64,000 nt of DNA from positions 4,774,001 to 4,838,000 of the forward strand of contig CAKKNE010000001.1 of assembly GCA_918797485.1 (NCBI GenBank), in the 5' to 3' direction. Under the pieces are notes generated by a model that was not told the DNA's origin, did not search any database, and saw only the letters and a list, made by a program, of their open reading frames with translations. Positions 10,523 through 19,657 of this stretch are shown in pieces (positions within the stretch are counted from its first letter, which is position 1; every line of letters starts with the position of its first letter). The position numbers and the translations under genes were made by a program. The stretch is from Pelagomonas calceolata. Its lineage: Eukaryota > Sar > Pelagophyceae > Pelagomonadales > Pelagomonadaceae.

Positions 10523-11011
10523 ATGCTCGCACGCACTCACATCACTCTCAGCTTGCTGCTTTGCAGCAGTCATGCATTTGCGCCGCCGACGCGAGCGGTT
10601 GTGACTGCACCACAGCACGGGCGACGACCGCTGACGCGCACTTATGCGACGGAGTCCGACGAGGAGCTCGCGCTTTACGGTGCCGGGGGAGTGTTCGCGT
10701 CGGCGGTCGTGCTCTATAGTGAATTCACACTCAAAACGACGGGATGCGGCTTGCCCGCGGGACCCTTCGGCGCCGTCGGCGCGATCGAAGGCGTGTCTTA
10801 TCTCGCAGTGATCGGCATAGCAGGCGCGAGCCTCGCAACGAAGGTAAAAACGGGCTCGGGTCTGAAGGCGGGACCCGGAGGCCTCCTCGGCCTCGCCGAG
10901 GGACTCGCGTTCACAGCGATCGTAGTCGGGTTGGTGGTCCTCGCCTTCCAGTTTGCAGATTATGGATACCTGCCGAACGCGATTCCGGTCGAAGGAGGCC
11001 GTTGTGATTAA
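10523..11011 (+). CDS. Plastid-targeted small membrane protein with two GLPAGP-type repeats
   Basis: A 162-aa protein counted from the ATG at 10523; the longer frame from 10439 adds a leader without targeting character. The N-terminus (MLARTHITLSLLLCSSHAFAPPT) is a bipartite plastid presequence with an AFAP cleavage motif. The mature part has two related units, GCGLPAGPFGAVGAIEG and GSGLKAGPGGLLGLAEG, each followed by a hydrophobic helix, which suggests an ancient internal duplication in a thylakoid or envelope protein. I do not recognise a named family. It converges on the next gene with 15 nt between stops. Confidence 0.75.
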   Translation: MLARTHITLSLLLCSSHAFAPPTRAVVTAPQHGRRPLTRTYATESDEELALYGAGGVFASAVVLYSEFTLKTTGCGLPAGPFGAVGAIEGVSYLAVIGIAGASLATKVKTGSGLKAGPGGLLGLAEGLAFTAIVVGLVVLAFQFADYGYLPNAIPVEGGRCD

Positions 11012-11026
11012 AACAAGTATTATTAA

Positions 11027-12229
11027 TTAAACCTCGCACGTATTCTTGTCCTCGTCGACAATTACGACAACGGCGACGGCCGCACATAAGTTCGCGAGCC
11101 ACGCCGCGGCGAGGCCTCCGGACGCCGCGGCCGCGGCCGCGGCAGCGCTCTCGACGGCCGTCCGCGCGGCACGCACGGCAGGCGGTGGCGGCGTCGTAAA
11201 GGCCGTCGTCCAGGCGTCGGCGAGGCGTGATACATACGCGGCTTTCACTTCCGAAGCCTCTGCGTCGTCGTTCGCCGCGAAGAAGGCGCGCGCACCCGAC
11301 GAGAATCGTTTGGCCGTCTCGCGCTCGACCTCTTTGCCGTCGTCGATCCTCCCATCTCTTGGTAGATCCGAGAGTGCGTCGTCGACGTAGCCGATCGCTG
11401 CTGGGAGGAGAGCCAGAGCCGTCGCGACGGCCGCGGCGCCGGCGATGCCCAGCCACGCATCGCCCTCGAGCGGCACAAAAGCCGGCTGGATGCGGCCGTG
11501 CAACAGAGCTACGCGAGGTACGTCCGCGATCGCGGCCAACCCGATCGTGCCGACTTTCCAGGGGCCTTCCGTAGCCCTCCAGTCGTGCGGCGCCGGAATA
11601 GCGTAGGACCCCGTTGCCGCATCGACGATGGAGCGCTCGAGCGCGCGCCCGTCGGGCGGCTCCGAGCCGGCCGACGCCCGATGCGCCGCCACACGCGCCG
11701 CGGCCACGGGCACGCCGGCGGCGAGGCCGCAAGTCAGAGTCGTGGTATCGAGGCTTCCGACGTCCGCCCCGCCATTCGCCGCTGCTGCAACGCCGAGACC
11801 CACGCAGGCAACCGCGAAGACGGGCAACGTCGCCGGCTGCGACAGACAGTATTTCAAGAATTTGGAAAGCTTCGTCGACGTGTCCGTGTCGCGGAACGAC
11901 GCCTTGCGCGCGGTCCGGAGCCGCTCCATGAAGACCTCCGCCGCGGCGCGCTCGTCCGGCGATGCATTTCCGAGCTTCAGCAGCCGCATACCAGAACGCA
12001 GCGGCTTTGGCGGCTTTTTTACATCTGGCGGCCGCCGCGTCCAGGTCCTTCGCTCCTCGTCCCAGCGGAAGCCCATCGCTTTCATTTTTTCGGCTTGCTC
12101 GGGCGTGACGTCGCGCGCCGACGAGGCGTCTCGTCGCGGCGTTGGCGTACGCTGCAGCGTCCTCTGTGGCAGCAGTGCTGCACCGAGCTGTACCGCCGTC
12201 CAGCATGCCACAGCCGTCGCGCAACGCAT
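11027..12229 (-). CDS. Predicted plastid/secretory membrane protein, 400 aa, unrecognised
   Basis: It begins MRCATAVACWTAVQLGAALL, a signal-like leader, followed by a Lys/Arg/Pro-rich segment with a MGFRWDEERRTW stretch. The middle contains at least three Ala-rich hydrophobic helices (LPVFAVACVGLGVAAA, LTCGLAAGVPVAAARVA, WLGIAGAAAVATALALLPAA) and a last one near the C-terminus (LAAAWLANLCAAVAVVVIV) before the short tail DEDKNTCEV. The helices and leader point to a plastid or endomembrane location. No catalytic motif was seen. The ATG at 12229 is in frame. Confidence 0.65.
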   Translation of the reverse strand: MRCATAVACWTAVQLGAALLPQRTLQRTPTPRRDASSARDVTPEQAEKMKAMGFRWDEERRTWTRRPPDVKKPPKPLRSGMRLLKLGNASPDERAAAEVFMERLRTARKASFRDTDTSTKLSKFLKYCLSQPATLPVFAVACVGLGVAAAANGGADVGSLDTTTLTCGLAAGVPVAAARVAAHRASAGSEPPDGRALERSIVDAATGSYAIPAPHDWRATEGPWKVGTIGLAAIADVPRVALLHGRIQPAFVPLEGDAWLGIAGAAAVATALALLPAAIGYVDDALSDLPRDGRIDDGKEVERETAKRFSSGARAFFAANDDAEASEVKAAYVSRLADAWTTAFTTPPPPAVRAARTAVESAAAAAAAASGGLAAAWLANLCAAVAVVVIVDEDKNTCEV

Positions 12230-12318
12230 CGTTTCGATTTTTTATTGGCTTTTGTGTTAATTTAGATAATTTTTGACGCGTTTAAGTGCAACTTTCACTC
12301 CTGTCCAGAACCCATCGG

Positions 12319-12342
12319 GCTAGCGGCCTGTAACACACTAGC
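12319..12342 (+). promoter_or_regulatory. GCTAG inverted-repeat promoter motif, copy 3
   Basis: GCTAGCGGC then CTGTAACACACTAGC, between divergent genes: 90 nt from the ATG at 12229 and 84 nt from the ATG at 12426. This near-central position suits a bidirectional promoter element. Confidence 0.65.
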
Positions 12343-12425
12343 AAGACATGGAGCATAAAACCAAAAGCCTCTGACAGCTATAGCTCCGGCGCGTCCTTAT
12401 ACGTGGAGAGCGGTCACGCATCAAG

Positions 12426-13292
12426 ATGTCGATCCACGAAGCCGCGTTGAAATGCGATGTCGAGGGACTAAGACGATGTTTGCCACAGTGTTTGACCCGG
12501 GAGGCTCAGATGCTGTACAAGCTGTATGCTACCCCGGTAGACGCAAGAACATCGTCTCTCTCGGGCGGGCAAACGGCTCTTCACCTCCTCTGTGGCTCTA
12601 ACTCTGCGCACGCCGCGATGTATGTGCAAACGGGCGAGAGAAATGCCGAGACCGTCGAGGCGTGTTTTCATTTACTGCGGGAAGCAGGCGCCGACCTCAG
12701 CGCGCGCGACGATGCTGGTCGTACACCGCTTCACCACGTGGCCACCTGTTCGGGCGCACGTATGATTCCCGAAGTCCATGCGAATTGGCAAGGGGGTTGC
12801 CTGCAGTTGGCATCACTTTTGCTCCACCACGGCGCGGACGTGAACGCGACGGATGCCCAGAGTATTCCGGGTCGTGCTTCACCGCTTCACGAAGCCGTAT
12901 TTTGCCCCGCCATGACGGCTTTGCTCGTGAAAGCAGGAGCCGACGTGAATCTCCCCAACCGTGATGGTCGGACACCACTGTATACCGCAGTCTTGTATGC
13001 TACGAGATGGAGAGACGAGCGTGTGCGTGGGACTGTGCCTATCCTCCTCCGCGCCGGCGCCGCAATTATCGGCGACGTATCAGACCACTTCACATGGGAT
13101 CCTGCTGATTATGATTTCAGCCAAGGTACTGGCTTGTATTTTCAAAAGGTAATCGACGCGGGCGGCTTCAAGAAGTACGAGCAGGCCCACCTCGCGACCC
13201 TCACGAAAACGTTCGCGCCCAAGTTCCCGATGCTCCCGCCCGAGATGGTCCGGCACATACTCACGTTCGGCTTCCACGCGGGGTTCTACTGA
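12426..13292 (+). CDS. Ankyrin repeat protein, 288 aa, with SOCS/F-box-like C-terminus
   Basis: Four to five ankyrin repeats are visible: GQTALHLLC, AGRTPLHHVAT, ASLLLHHGADVNATD, ASPLHEAVF, LLVKAGADVNLPNRDGRTPLYTAV and PILLRAGAAI. The C-terminus contains LPPEMVRHILTFGF, resembling the start of an F-box or SOCS-type box and hinting at an E3 substrate adaptor; this is inference. It converges on a coiled-coil gene 20 nt downstream. Confidence 0.85.
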   Translation: MSIHEAALKCDVEGLRRCLPQCLTREAQMLYKLYATPVDARTSSLSGGQTALHLLCGSNSAHAAMYVQTGERNAETVEACFHLLREAGADLSARDDAGRTPLHHVATCSGARMIPEVHANWQGGCLQLASLLLHHGADVNATDAQSIPGRASPLHEAVFCPAMTALLVKAGADVNLPNRDGRTPLYTAVLYATRWRDERVRGTVPILLRAGAAIIGDVSDHFTWDPADYDFSQGTGLYFQKVIDAGGFKKYEQAHLATLTKTFAPKFPMLPPEMVRHILTFGFHAGFY

Positions 13293-13312
13293 ATAGTAAG
13301 AACACACATAAA

Positions 13313-15343
13313 TCACCCTTTAATCCAGCTAGACCCCTCTTCCGCCCGCGGCATCGACGCGGCGAGGGAACTCTTGCCGGGCCGCCGCTTCCGCCGCATC
13401 ACGCCCGCGGCGCGGACGCCCTCCTCGGCGATGAGCTCCCGTGTGGAAGACGGCTTCGACCACTCGAGGCGGTGCTTGTGCAGCGCGAGGCCCGGCGCCG
13501 GTATGGTCGGCAGCTCGACCTCCACCCGTCGCGTAGGCGATTCTTCCTCCTGCTCCTCGTAGTCGTAGCCGCCTGTTAATAAGCCCTCGTCGTCGCGCTT
13601 CTTTTTACGACGCATCCTTTGTTTGGGCGGCGCTTCCTCCGCCGGGACGCCCACCGGCTCGAGCGGCGGCCTGGCTTCAGCCGTGGCCCGCTTCCGCACC
13701 TCCTTGACCAGCGCGTCGGCCTTGCGCGCGATGTTACCCGCGTTCCGCGCGATCGATTCCGACTTCCGGATCTCCTCGCCAAAATTATTGACCGTGATTG
13801 CTAACGTTCTCACACTATCCACAACAGCTTGGAGTTCGTCGTGCGACGCCTTGACCTTCATCGCCTCCTTGTCAGCTTTCAATGATACTTGTTCGTGCGT
13901 CGACCGCGTCGCCTCCAGCGCTTCCAACCGTCCGGCATGGTCGTCCTCGACAAACGCTCTAAATTCATCCAACTCCTCCAGCAAGTGCAGCTCGGGAGCG
14001 AGCGCCGTGCGCACGGCCTGGAACGTACTTCCAACACTTTCCTTTAGCTCCGCGAGCTCACCGTCGTGCTTGTCCAGGTGGTCCTCGTTCTGGAACGTCA
14101 CCTTCGCGTTGTCCTCTATGTTTTTATTCAGAGTCTTGACCTCGTGGTTCAACGCCGCCTGCGTGCCGTCTATTTTCCTATCTAACCTCTCAACTTGTTT
14201 TTCCTGGTCCTTTGACAAGTTCCCAAGTCTATCGGAGAGCTGGATGACCTTGTTGCGCTCGGCCTTGTCTCGTTCTAGCGTAGATACGCGTCGGAACAAG
14301 GCCAACACCGCGTCGGCGCACGGTTCGTCTTCCTCAGCCCCGGCGATAACGTCGGCCTTGAGCCTCAGACCGTGGCGCAACGCTACACCTTCGCCGCCGC
14401 CCGCATTTTGTTGACTTAGCTTGTGGAGGAACTGCGTTGGATCCACCTCCCATTTTTCCACTGTTTCTGACGCGCCATCTCTATCACCTGACCGCGCCTT
14501 TTCCGCGGCCGCGTCGATGGTCAATAAAGCGCCCAGTCTCATTGAAAGCGCTTCCAACGATTGAAAAGCGCGGGCCCCTTGCGCGATCTTCGGTTCGTTG
14601 TCGACGCGCCACTGCTTGTCCTGCGCGACGGCCCGGTCTCGACGCGCTTCGGACTTGTCAATCTCCCTCTGTGCTTTCTCAAGCTTCAAGCAGCGCTCTT
14701 CTAGAGATGTTAAACGACCCTTGGCCGCGGACAGCTGGGCCTCGGCCTGCATGGCCCGCTTGTCAGACGCGTAGGCCTTCTCGGTGAGCGCTTGGCACGT
14801 CTTGAATAGCGTTTCGACGGCGTGCTCGTGGGCCGCGCCCCGTGCCACAGGATCGGCGAGGTGGTCCAGGACCACGCTCCGCATCGCGTCCCGCAGCTCC
14901 GTATTTAAGGCAGCACGCATGCCGGCGACTTGAGCTCCGTAGCTGCTCATTGTGGTCGACATCCTTGACTCGAAGGCCCTCTCTAAAGTCCACACGGTGC
15001 CGTTGTCTCGTGTTATGCGCAGGTTTTCGCTTCTCATACCATCCATGTCCTTCCCTAAACGCTCGAGGCCCGCCTCGACGGCCCGGAGGCGTTCGTCATC
15101 TACTTCTACTGGAGGCGCCTCGGACTCATCTGACTCGTCGATCGTCGACGCCGCCAGCGACTCAACATCTTCTTCGGGCTCGTGCAACACTTCCTCGTCC
15201 TCGGGGTCGGCCAGCAGCGCGGGCACCGGTACATGCGGCGGCGGGCGCCGCTTTACTGGCGGCGCACTTTCCACGGACTGCTCGTCGAAGGCCACCTGGA
15301 CCGGGCCCCGGCGCGTCATCTGGGTGGCGTACTTTTTGACCAT
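13313..15343 (-). CDS. Coiled-coil protein A, paralogue of the EF-hand coiled-coil protein at 19.7-22.3 kb
   Basis: 676 aa from the ATG at 15343 (MVKKYATQMTRRGPVQVAFD); the open frame continues to 15625 with no ATG. After an acidic N-terminus, long heptad stretches run through most of the protein, broken near the middle by DPTQFLHKLSQQNAGGGEG. The tail has basic patches and the motif ALHKHRLEWS. The order of matching segments (NGTVWTLERAFESRMS, the DPTQFL region, VLALFRRVSTLERDK, then LHKHRLEWS) parallels the protein at 19658-22324. Probably structural, perhaps cytoskeletal or basal-body; the function is not shown by sequence. Confidence 0.75.
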   Translation of the reverse strand: MVKKYATQMTRRGPVQVAFDEQSVESAPPVKRRPPPHVPVPALLADPEDEEVLHEPEEDVESLAASTIDESDESEAPPVEVDDERLRAVEAGLERLGKDMDGMRSENLRITRDNGTVWTLERAFESRMSTTMSSYGAQVAGMRAALNTELRDAMRSVVLDHLADPVARGAAHEHAVETLFKTCQALTEKAYASDKRAMQAEAQLSAAKGRLTSLEERCLKLEKAQREIDKSEARRDRAVAQDKQWRVDNEPKIAQGARAFQSLEALSMRLGALLTIDAAAEKARSGDRDGASETVEKWEVDPTQFLHKLSQQNAGGGEGVALRHGLRLKADVIAGAEEDEPCADAVLALFRRVSTLERDKAERNKVIQLSDRLGNLSKDQEKQVERLDRKIDGTQAALNHEVKTLNKNIEDNAKVTFQNEDHLDKHDGELAELKESVGSTFQAVRTALAPELHLLEELDEFRAFVEDDHAGRLEALEATRSTHEQVSLKADKEAMKVKASHDELQAVVDSVRTLAITVNNFGEEIRKSESIARNAGNIARKADALVKEVRKRATAEARPPLEPVGVPAEEAPPKQRMRRKKKRDDEGLLTGGYDYEEQEEESPTRRVEVELPTIPAPGLALHKHRLEWSKPSSTRELIAEEGVRAAGVMRRKRRPGKSSLAASMPRAEEGSSWIKG

Positions 15344-15785
15344 TGTTACGGCGCGACGACGGCGTCTATGTGGCTGTTCCTTGTTGGGCAGCCTCGATTC
15401 GCGTGTGGTCGCGCTTTTCGAGGCTGCTCGCGTTCGGGGCAGTGCCGGAGCTGTTACCGGGTGCGATGCGGTCCTGCGTTGCGCGAGGCGCGAGCGTGGG
15501 CCTCCGCTCTCACTTGGCGCTGTGCTCTCCTTGCCCAGGATGGGCGGCAGCGCTGCGCGCGTGCGGCTCCGAGGGGCGAGGCTTACCGAAGCTTCGAAGG
15601 GCAAGGGAGAGGGTGGCGTCACCACGAGACGACTGGGCGATTTCGTGCGGGTTCACTGGCTTGCTAATGTGTTACAGGCCGCTAGCTCGGCTTTTGCTCG
15701 GTCACAAAGGCTCGCACAGCTGGGCCAGCAAGGGCCAAGCACTGCACACCACCCCACACGCCATCGACGCGCCGGACCGCGCTGC
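15344..15785. other. Divergent intergenic region with GCTAG motif
   Basis: 442 nt between two divergent starts. It holds copy 4 of the GCTAG motif and ACGCCATCGACGC at 15758-15770, a 13-mer also seen inside introns. No ATG-initiated gene was recognised; open frames crossing it are read-through extensions of the neighbours. Confidence 0.5.
15663..15686 (-). promoter_or_regulatory. GCTAG inverted-repeat promoter motif, copy 4
   Basis: On the minus strand it reads GCTAGCGGC then CTGTAACACATTAGC, with one change in the right arm. It is 100-125 nt upstream of the ATG at 15786 and 320 nt from the ATG at 15343. Confidence 0.6.
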
Positions 15786-17045
15786 ATGCGCTTATTATCG
15801 GTCATCGCGCGCACCATGGCCGCGACGCAGTGGCACCCCGCCGGCATCCGGCCGCAGCGCTCGGCGCTCGAGAGCCTCAAGGCGCGGAAGGAGGCGTTCC
15901 TAGGGGACGCTGCCGGTCCTCTAGCTTGTTGGACGTGTTGTTTAGGTTCGAGCGCTGGAGATCTTGATAGCTTAGCATCAGCGTTGGCCGCAGCCCACGC
16001 GTGCAACGGCACGGCCGTCGCGCGGTTCAGGAGGGAGGATCTCGCATTGAGGAAGGACTGCCAACTCGCCTTAGGGGAGAAGGGCGCCGCGGCTTTACTC
16101 TACGAGGACGAGATCACTGACGAAGTTGCGAAAAAGAGAGAGCCGAAGACCACTTTAGTACTGGTGGACCACAACCGCTTCGACGCCCAATCCCTGCAAT
16201 TGGGAGATAGGATCATTTGTGTGATGGATCATCATAGAGACGAAGGTCAGCACAAGGACGCCATCGACCGAGAAGTCGACGAGACGTGTGGAAGTTGCTC
16301 GTCTTTACTAGCCGAGCGCATGGCCGCGTACATGGAGCCTGATTTAGCCCGAATACTGCTCGCGGCCGTCGCGATTGATTGTCGGGGCTTCGACCCGAAA
16401 GTTAGAGGTACCAAATTTAGTGGAAGAGACGTCAAGGCGGCGCATTCTCTACTAGATGTGCTGGGGCCGAAGGTTTCGGATCGGTCCGAGGACTCCCTAC
16501 GAGCGAGACCGATCCCCGAAGGGCTTTTTGACGCTTCTACAATTCCGGCGCTCGCGAAACTCTTAGGCGCCGCGCGGCACGATGTGACAGGTTTGACGGC
16601 GGCTCAATTAATTGCTCTGGACTACAAGAGCGCCGTGGCTGGTGATGGCACAAAGGTCGGCGCCGCTTCCATTTTAACTCCCTTCGACGATTTTGAAAGT
16701 AGGGCTGGTGGGAGCGAGGCGCTCGCGGCTCTGTTAAAAGAGGAGGCGTCTTCCCGGAACGTCGACGTGCTCTTTGCCATGTGCCAGACGGACCCTTCGA
16801 CAAAGAAGCGCGGCCTCGCGTACGCTGGCAAGGCGGTCGAGTCCGTCGAGCGCGGTTTCGAGGCCGCGCCTGAATCGTTACCTGACGCGCTGCGGACGGC
16901 GGCGCTGTTCGTCGAGCAGAAGATATCTTCTGAGGGGTTTGGGGCCGCGTTCTCGGATAGAGGAGGGATGCGGTATTCCGAGCTGCGGCCGCAGACGTCG
17001 CGGAAGACGGTGCTGCCGGCGATCCTGCACTTCATGGCGGGGTAA
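15786..17045 (+). CDS. DHH-family exopolyphosphatase (PPX1/prune-like) with DHHA2 domain
   Basis: About 419 aa (409 from the alternative ATG at 15816). Motif I SSAGDLDSLASALA matches the metal-binding D-x-D motif of DHH phosphoesterases, LVLVDHNRFD is motif II, and IICVMDHHRDEG carries the DHH triad. A conserved aspartate follows in LLAAVAIDCRGFD. The C-terminal half (ALDYKSAVAGDGTKVGAASI and following) fits the DHHA2 domain that closes over polyphosphate or pyrophosphate. It is likely a cytosolic Mn/Mg-dependent exopolyphosphatase or inorganic pyrophosphatase; the pair cannot be separated by eye. It converges on the GH3 gene. Confidence 0.88.
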   Translation: MRLLSVIARTMAATQWHPAGIRPQRSALESLKARKEAFLGDAAGPLACWTCCLGSSAGDLDSLASALAAAHACNGTAVARFRREDLALRKDCQLALGEKGAAALLYEDEITDEVAKKREPKTTLVLVDHNRFDAQSLQLGDRIICVMDHHRDEGQHKDAIDREVDETCGSCSSLLAERMAAYMEPDLARILLAAVAIDCRGFDPKVRGTKFSGRDVKAAHSLLDVLGPKVSDRSEDSLRARPIPEGLFDASTIPALAKLLGAARHDVTGLTAAQLIALDYKSAVAGDGTKVGAASILTPFDDFESRAGGSEALAALLKEEASSRNVDVLFAMCQTDPSTKKRGLAYAGKAVESVERGFEAAPESLPDALRTAALFVEQKISSEGFGAAFSDRGGMRYSELRPQTSRKTVLPAILHFMAG

Positions 17046-17101
17046 GTTTATGTATCTTACTTGGGACCAATCACCTTCTTAAAATAACTCACACAAACAT
17101 C

Positions 17102-19018
17102 CTACCACCTCCTCCACCACGCTCGACGACGTGGCGGCGTTTCGGGGGCCGCCGCCGGAGGAGGCGTCTCTCGAGGGGGCGCCACCGCCGCCGCGACGCC
17201 GTGGCGCCGCGCGAACTCAGCTACCGCCCTTAACGTGCCCGGCTCCGCTTTGGCTGGAGGCGCCGTCGACGCCTCGCCGGCGAGCAGGGCGCGCGCGTCG
17301 TCGGGCTGCCTCAGGACCCGCGGCTGCTTGAACTGCTGCGGCGAGCCTCCGTGATGCCGCCGGTAGGCCTCAAACGCCTCCGGCGACGCCGGAATGACGC
17401 GCGTCGGCGCGATGCCGCCCTTGGTGCGCCAATTGTCAAATATTGGAGACGCCTTCCGCAGGGCGTCGTCGAGGCGCTCCGAGGCGTCGGGATCCCAATC
17501 CATCGCGGCGACGACGTCGTAGCCCGGCGCCGCCGCGTCGTCGTGGCACTCGTACGCCGCGAAGTCCACGTTGCCGAGAGCGACGTCGACCGCCCCTTGC
17601 AAGACCTCCTCGCTCAGCTTCTCGCCGCGCACGTTGAGAACCTGGCCCGCGCGGTAGCGAAACCGCACGACCGGCGCGTGTCCCTCGTGGTACTTGACGA
17701 ACTCGACGACGTCGCCGATGCGGTAGCGGCACAGCCCACCAAGCGTCGTGACGACCAGTTCGTAGAGCTGCCCCGGCGACAGCTCGTCGGCGAGGAGCGT
17801 CTCCTTGTCGCCATCCAGGGGCAGAAACTCGAAGAACATGGCCCGTGGCACCAGACAATACACGCTGTCGCCGTCGTCCGATGGCTCCAGACCAACACCA
17901 ATCAATCCCTCCGACGCGGCGAGTACCGTAGAAAGTACCGGCACGCCCCGCCCTGCCCCTTCTCGCAGGCGCTGCGCATGCGGCGCGAACGAGCCCGTGC
18001 CATTCGACAGGATGAATCGGAGATGCGGCCATACGCGCCGCGCGAGGCCGGGACCCGCGTCCGCCGCCGCCTCGCGGAGCTGCGCCGCTCTTTCTGCGTC
18101 GGGGCCCCGCAGCGCCTCCTCCAGCTCGTCGGCGGGGCCGTTGCCGATCCTCGTCCGTATATCACCATCAAGGGAGCCCGTTTCGATCGCCCGCGCGATG
18201 CGCTCGTCGCGGAGGAGGCCCAGGAGCCGCGCCGGCAGCGTGACGAAGTTCGCCTCGACGAGTCCTAGATTCGCGTCTTTTGCGGCAAAGAGCGCGTGCA
18301 CGAAGAGCGCGGCCTCGTCGTCTAGGATCTCGTACCCAGCCCGCGGTGTTGAGTACAGCACGCGCCGCAGCTTCTCGAAGCTACGATCCTGCGGCCCCGA
18401 CGAGTTCGGCCCGACGCGCAGACCGCGGTCCGTGAAGCGCGGCGTCGCCCGGAAAGCCAGCTTGCACGAGTGCTGCAGGTGGTCGAGGCAGCCGCGCCGC
18501 GCCAGCACGTCGAAGACCACCAGAATACCTCGGACGAAGAACGTCGACGACATCGCGGCCGTCGTCGGCAGGAGCGCCACGTGGCCCGACGTGCCACTCG
18601 TGCGCGCGAGCATGGTCTCGCCGGCCGCGTTCAGCACATTTTCTTCGCCTGCCTCGATGCGCTTGACGTACGGTTCCACGTCGGCGTACGTGGCCAGCGG
18701 CATGCGCCGGCGATAGGCCCCGACGACGTCCTCGCTGGTCGCGAGAGCGCCGAAGCCGTGCGTCCGGCCGTAGGCCGTCTCCGCGTTCTGTCTTAGCAGA
18801 TCTCTGAGGAGCGTCCGCTGCGTTCGCTCGAACGTCGCGCAGTCTCGATCGTGCATGTATCGCATGCCGGCGCCGGCGACGCGCAGCGCGTCGAACATGA
18901 GAAATTGCTGGACGGCCGTGCCAAAGGAGTCCTCATCGGACCGCTCGCGTGCCAGGAATCGACATACCTGAATGGAAGTCGCAGCACCGGCGGCCGCGGA
19001 GACTGCACGACGTATCAT
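17102..19018 (-). CDS. GH3-family acyl acid-amido synthetase-like protein
   Basis: 638 aa from the ATG at 19018; the frame extends to 19069 with a TTG start. GH3 features include NAETAYGRTHGFGAL, MPLATYADVEPYVKRI, the adenylation P-loop LARTSGTSG, GGLCRYRIGDVVEF, RAGQVLNVRGEKLSEE and the C-terminal YRRHHGGSPQQFKQPRV. GH3 enzymes adenylate carboxylic acids and couple them to amino acids; in plants these regulate auxin and jasmonate, and in algae the substrate is unknown. An Ala-rich N-terminal helix (AVSAAAGAATSIQV) may be a membrane anchor or targeting signal. Confidence 0.88.
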   Translation of the reverse strand: MIRRAVSAAAGAATSIQVCRFLARERSDEDSFGTAVQQFLMFDALRVAGAGMRYMHDRDCATFERTQRTLLRDLLRQNAETAYGRTHGFGALATSEDVVGAYRRRMPLATYADVEPYVKRIEAGEENVLNAAGETMLARTSGTSGHVALLPTTAAMSSTFFVRGILVVFDVLARRGCLDHLQHSCKLAFRATPRFTDRGLRVGPNSSGPQDRSFEKLRRVLYSTPRAGYEILDDEAALFVHALFAAKDANLGLVEANFVTLPARLLGLLRDERIARAIETGSLDGDIRTRIGNGPADELEEALRGPDAERAAQLREAAADAGPGLARRVWPHLRFILSNGTGSFAPHAQRLREGAGRGVPVLSTVLAASEGLIGVGLEPSDDGDSVYCLVPRAMFFEFLPLDGDKETLLADELSPGQLYELVVTTLGGLCRYRIGDVVEFVKYHEGHAPVVRFRYRAGQVLNVRGEKLSEEVLQGAVDVALGNVDFAAYECHDDAAAPGYDVVAAMDWDPDASERLDDALRKASPIFDNWRTKGGIAPTRVIPASPEAFEAYRRHHGGSPQQFKQPRVLRQPDDARALLAGEASTAPPAKAEPGTLRAVAEFARRHGVAAAVAPPRETPPPAAAPETPPRRRAWWRRW

Positions 19019-19110
19019 TTGTACATTGATGGCAGTGCGATTGTCCACAAGAGGACCTGACCAAAACAAATACGTGGGTGCAGCGCCAGCTCTGCTGGCA
19101 GCCTGGGATA

Positions 19111-19135
19111 GCTAGCGGCCTGTAAAGACACTAGC
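19111..19135 (+). promoter_or_regulatory. GCTAG inverted-repeat promoter motif, copy 5
   Basis: GCTAGCGGC then CTGTAAAGACACTAGC. It is 93 nt upstream of the ATG at 19018 (minus) and 223 nt upstream of the ATG at 19358 (plus), inside a 339-nt divergent spacer in which nothing else was recognised. Confidence 0.65.
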
Positions 19136-19357
19136 CAGCAAGCAACCCAAGGCAAAGAGATGCGAATACTGCCTCGCTGTAGCTCAAAACTGTAGTCTCG
19201 GCATAGTCTTTCACTCCTCTCTTTGACCCGGCGAAGATCTCGCAGCGTCGCGATCCCTGCGGGCTGCACAAGTGGGTGCCCTCTGCACAAGCAAAGCACA
19301 AGCAGGCGAGCCGCAGCGGAAAAATCGCGCCGAAGCGGTGGCCAGTGCGGACAAGCG

Positions 19358-19642
19358 ATGGCAACCAATGACGACGCAGCCATGAGTGCAGCGGTGAAAG
19401 CGGCGAGCGACGAAGTGCTGCAGGCGGCCGCCGCGGTCACGAAGGCCTGCAACGCGCTGGACCCCGCCGACGGCGCGAAGTGGGCGAAACGCCTCGACCG
19501 CGTCCTCGACGCCGTCGACGCCTACGCCGGCGCCCCGCCCAAGGGCGCGCCGGCGTCCAGCGCCGTCGACGCGACGGCCGGCCGGCTCTTCGCCGACATC
19601 GAATCCGCGCTGGCATCGCACGACCGGGCCAAGGGCTCATAA
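19358..19642 (+). CDS. Small Ala-rich helical protein, 94 aa, unrecognised
   Basis: Starts MATNDDAAMSAAVKAASDEV and is predicted almost wholly helical, with Ala-rich segments and Asp-rich ends (LDPADGAKWAKRLDRVLDAV, LFADIESALASHDRAKGS). An upstream frame from 19223 lacks an ATG. It has no signal or membrane segment and no known motif. It ends 15 nt from the convergent coiled-coil gene. It is compact and in normal codon use, so it is probably a real small gene. Confidence 0.55.
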   Translation: MATNDDAAMSAAVKAASDEVLQAAAAVTKACNALDPADGAKWAKRLDRVLDAVDAYAGAPPKGAPASSAVDATAGRLFADIESALASHDRAKGS

Positions 19643-19657
19643 AACTATGTAAAATTA

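Noticed and set aside
14952-15785. N-terminal extension of the exopolyphosphatase by 278 residues
   Set aside because: It is antisense to the coiled-coil gene, Ser/Arg-rich with no domain, and crosses the promoter motif.
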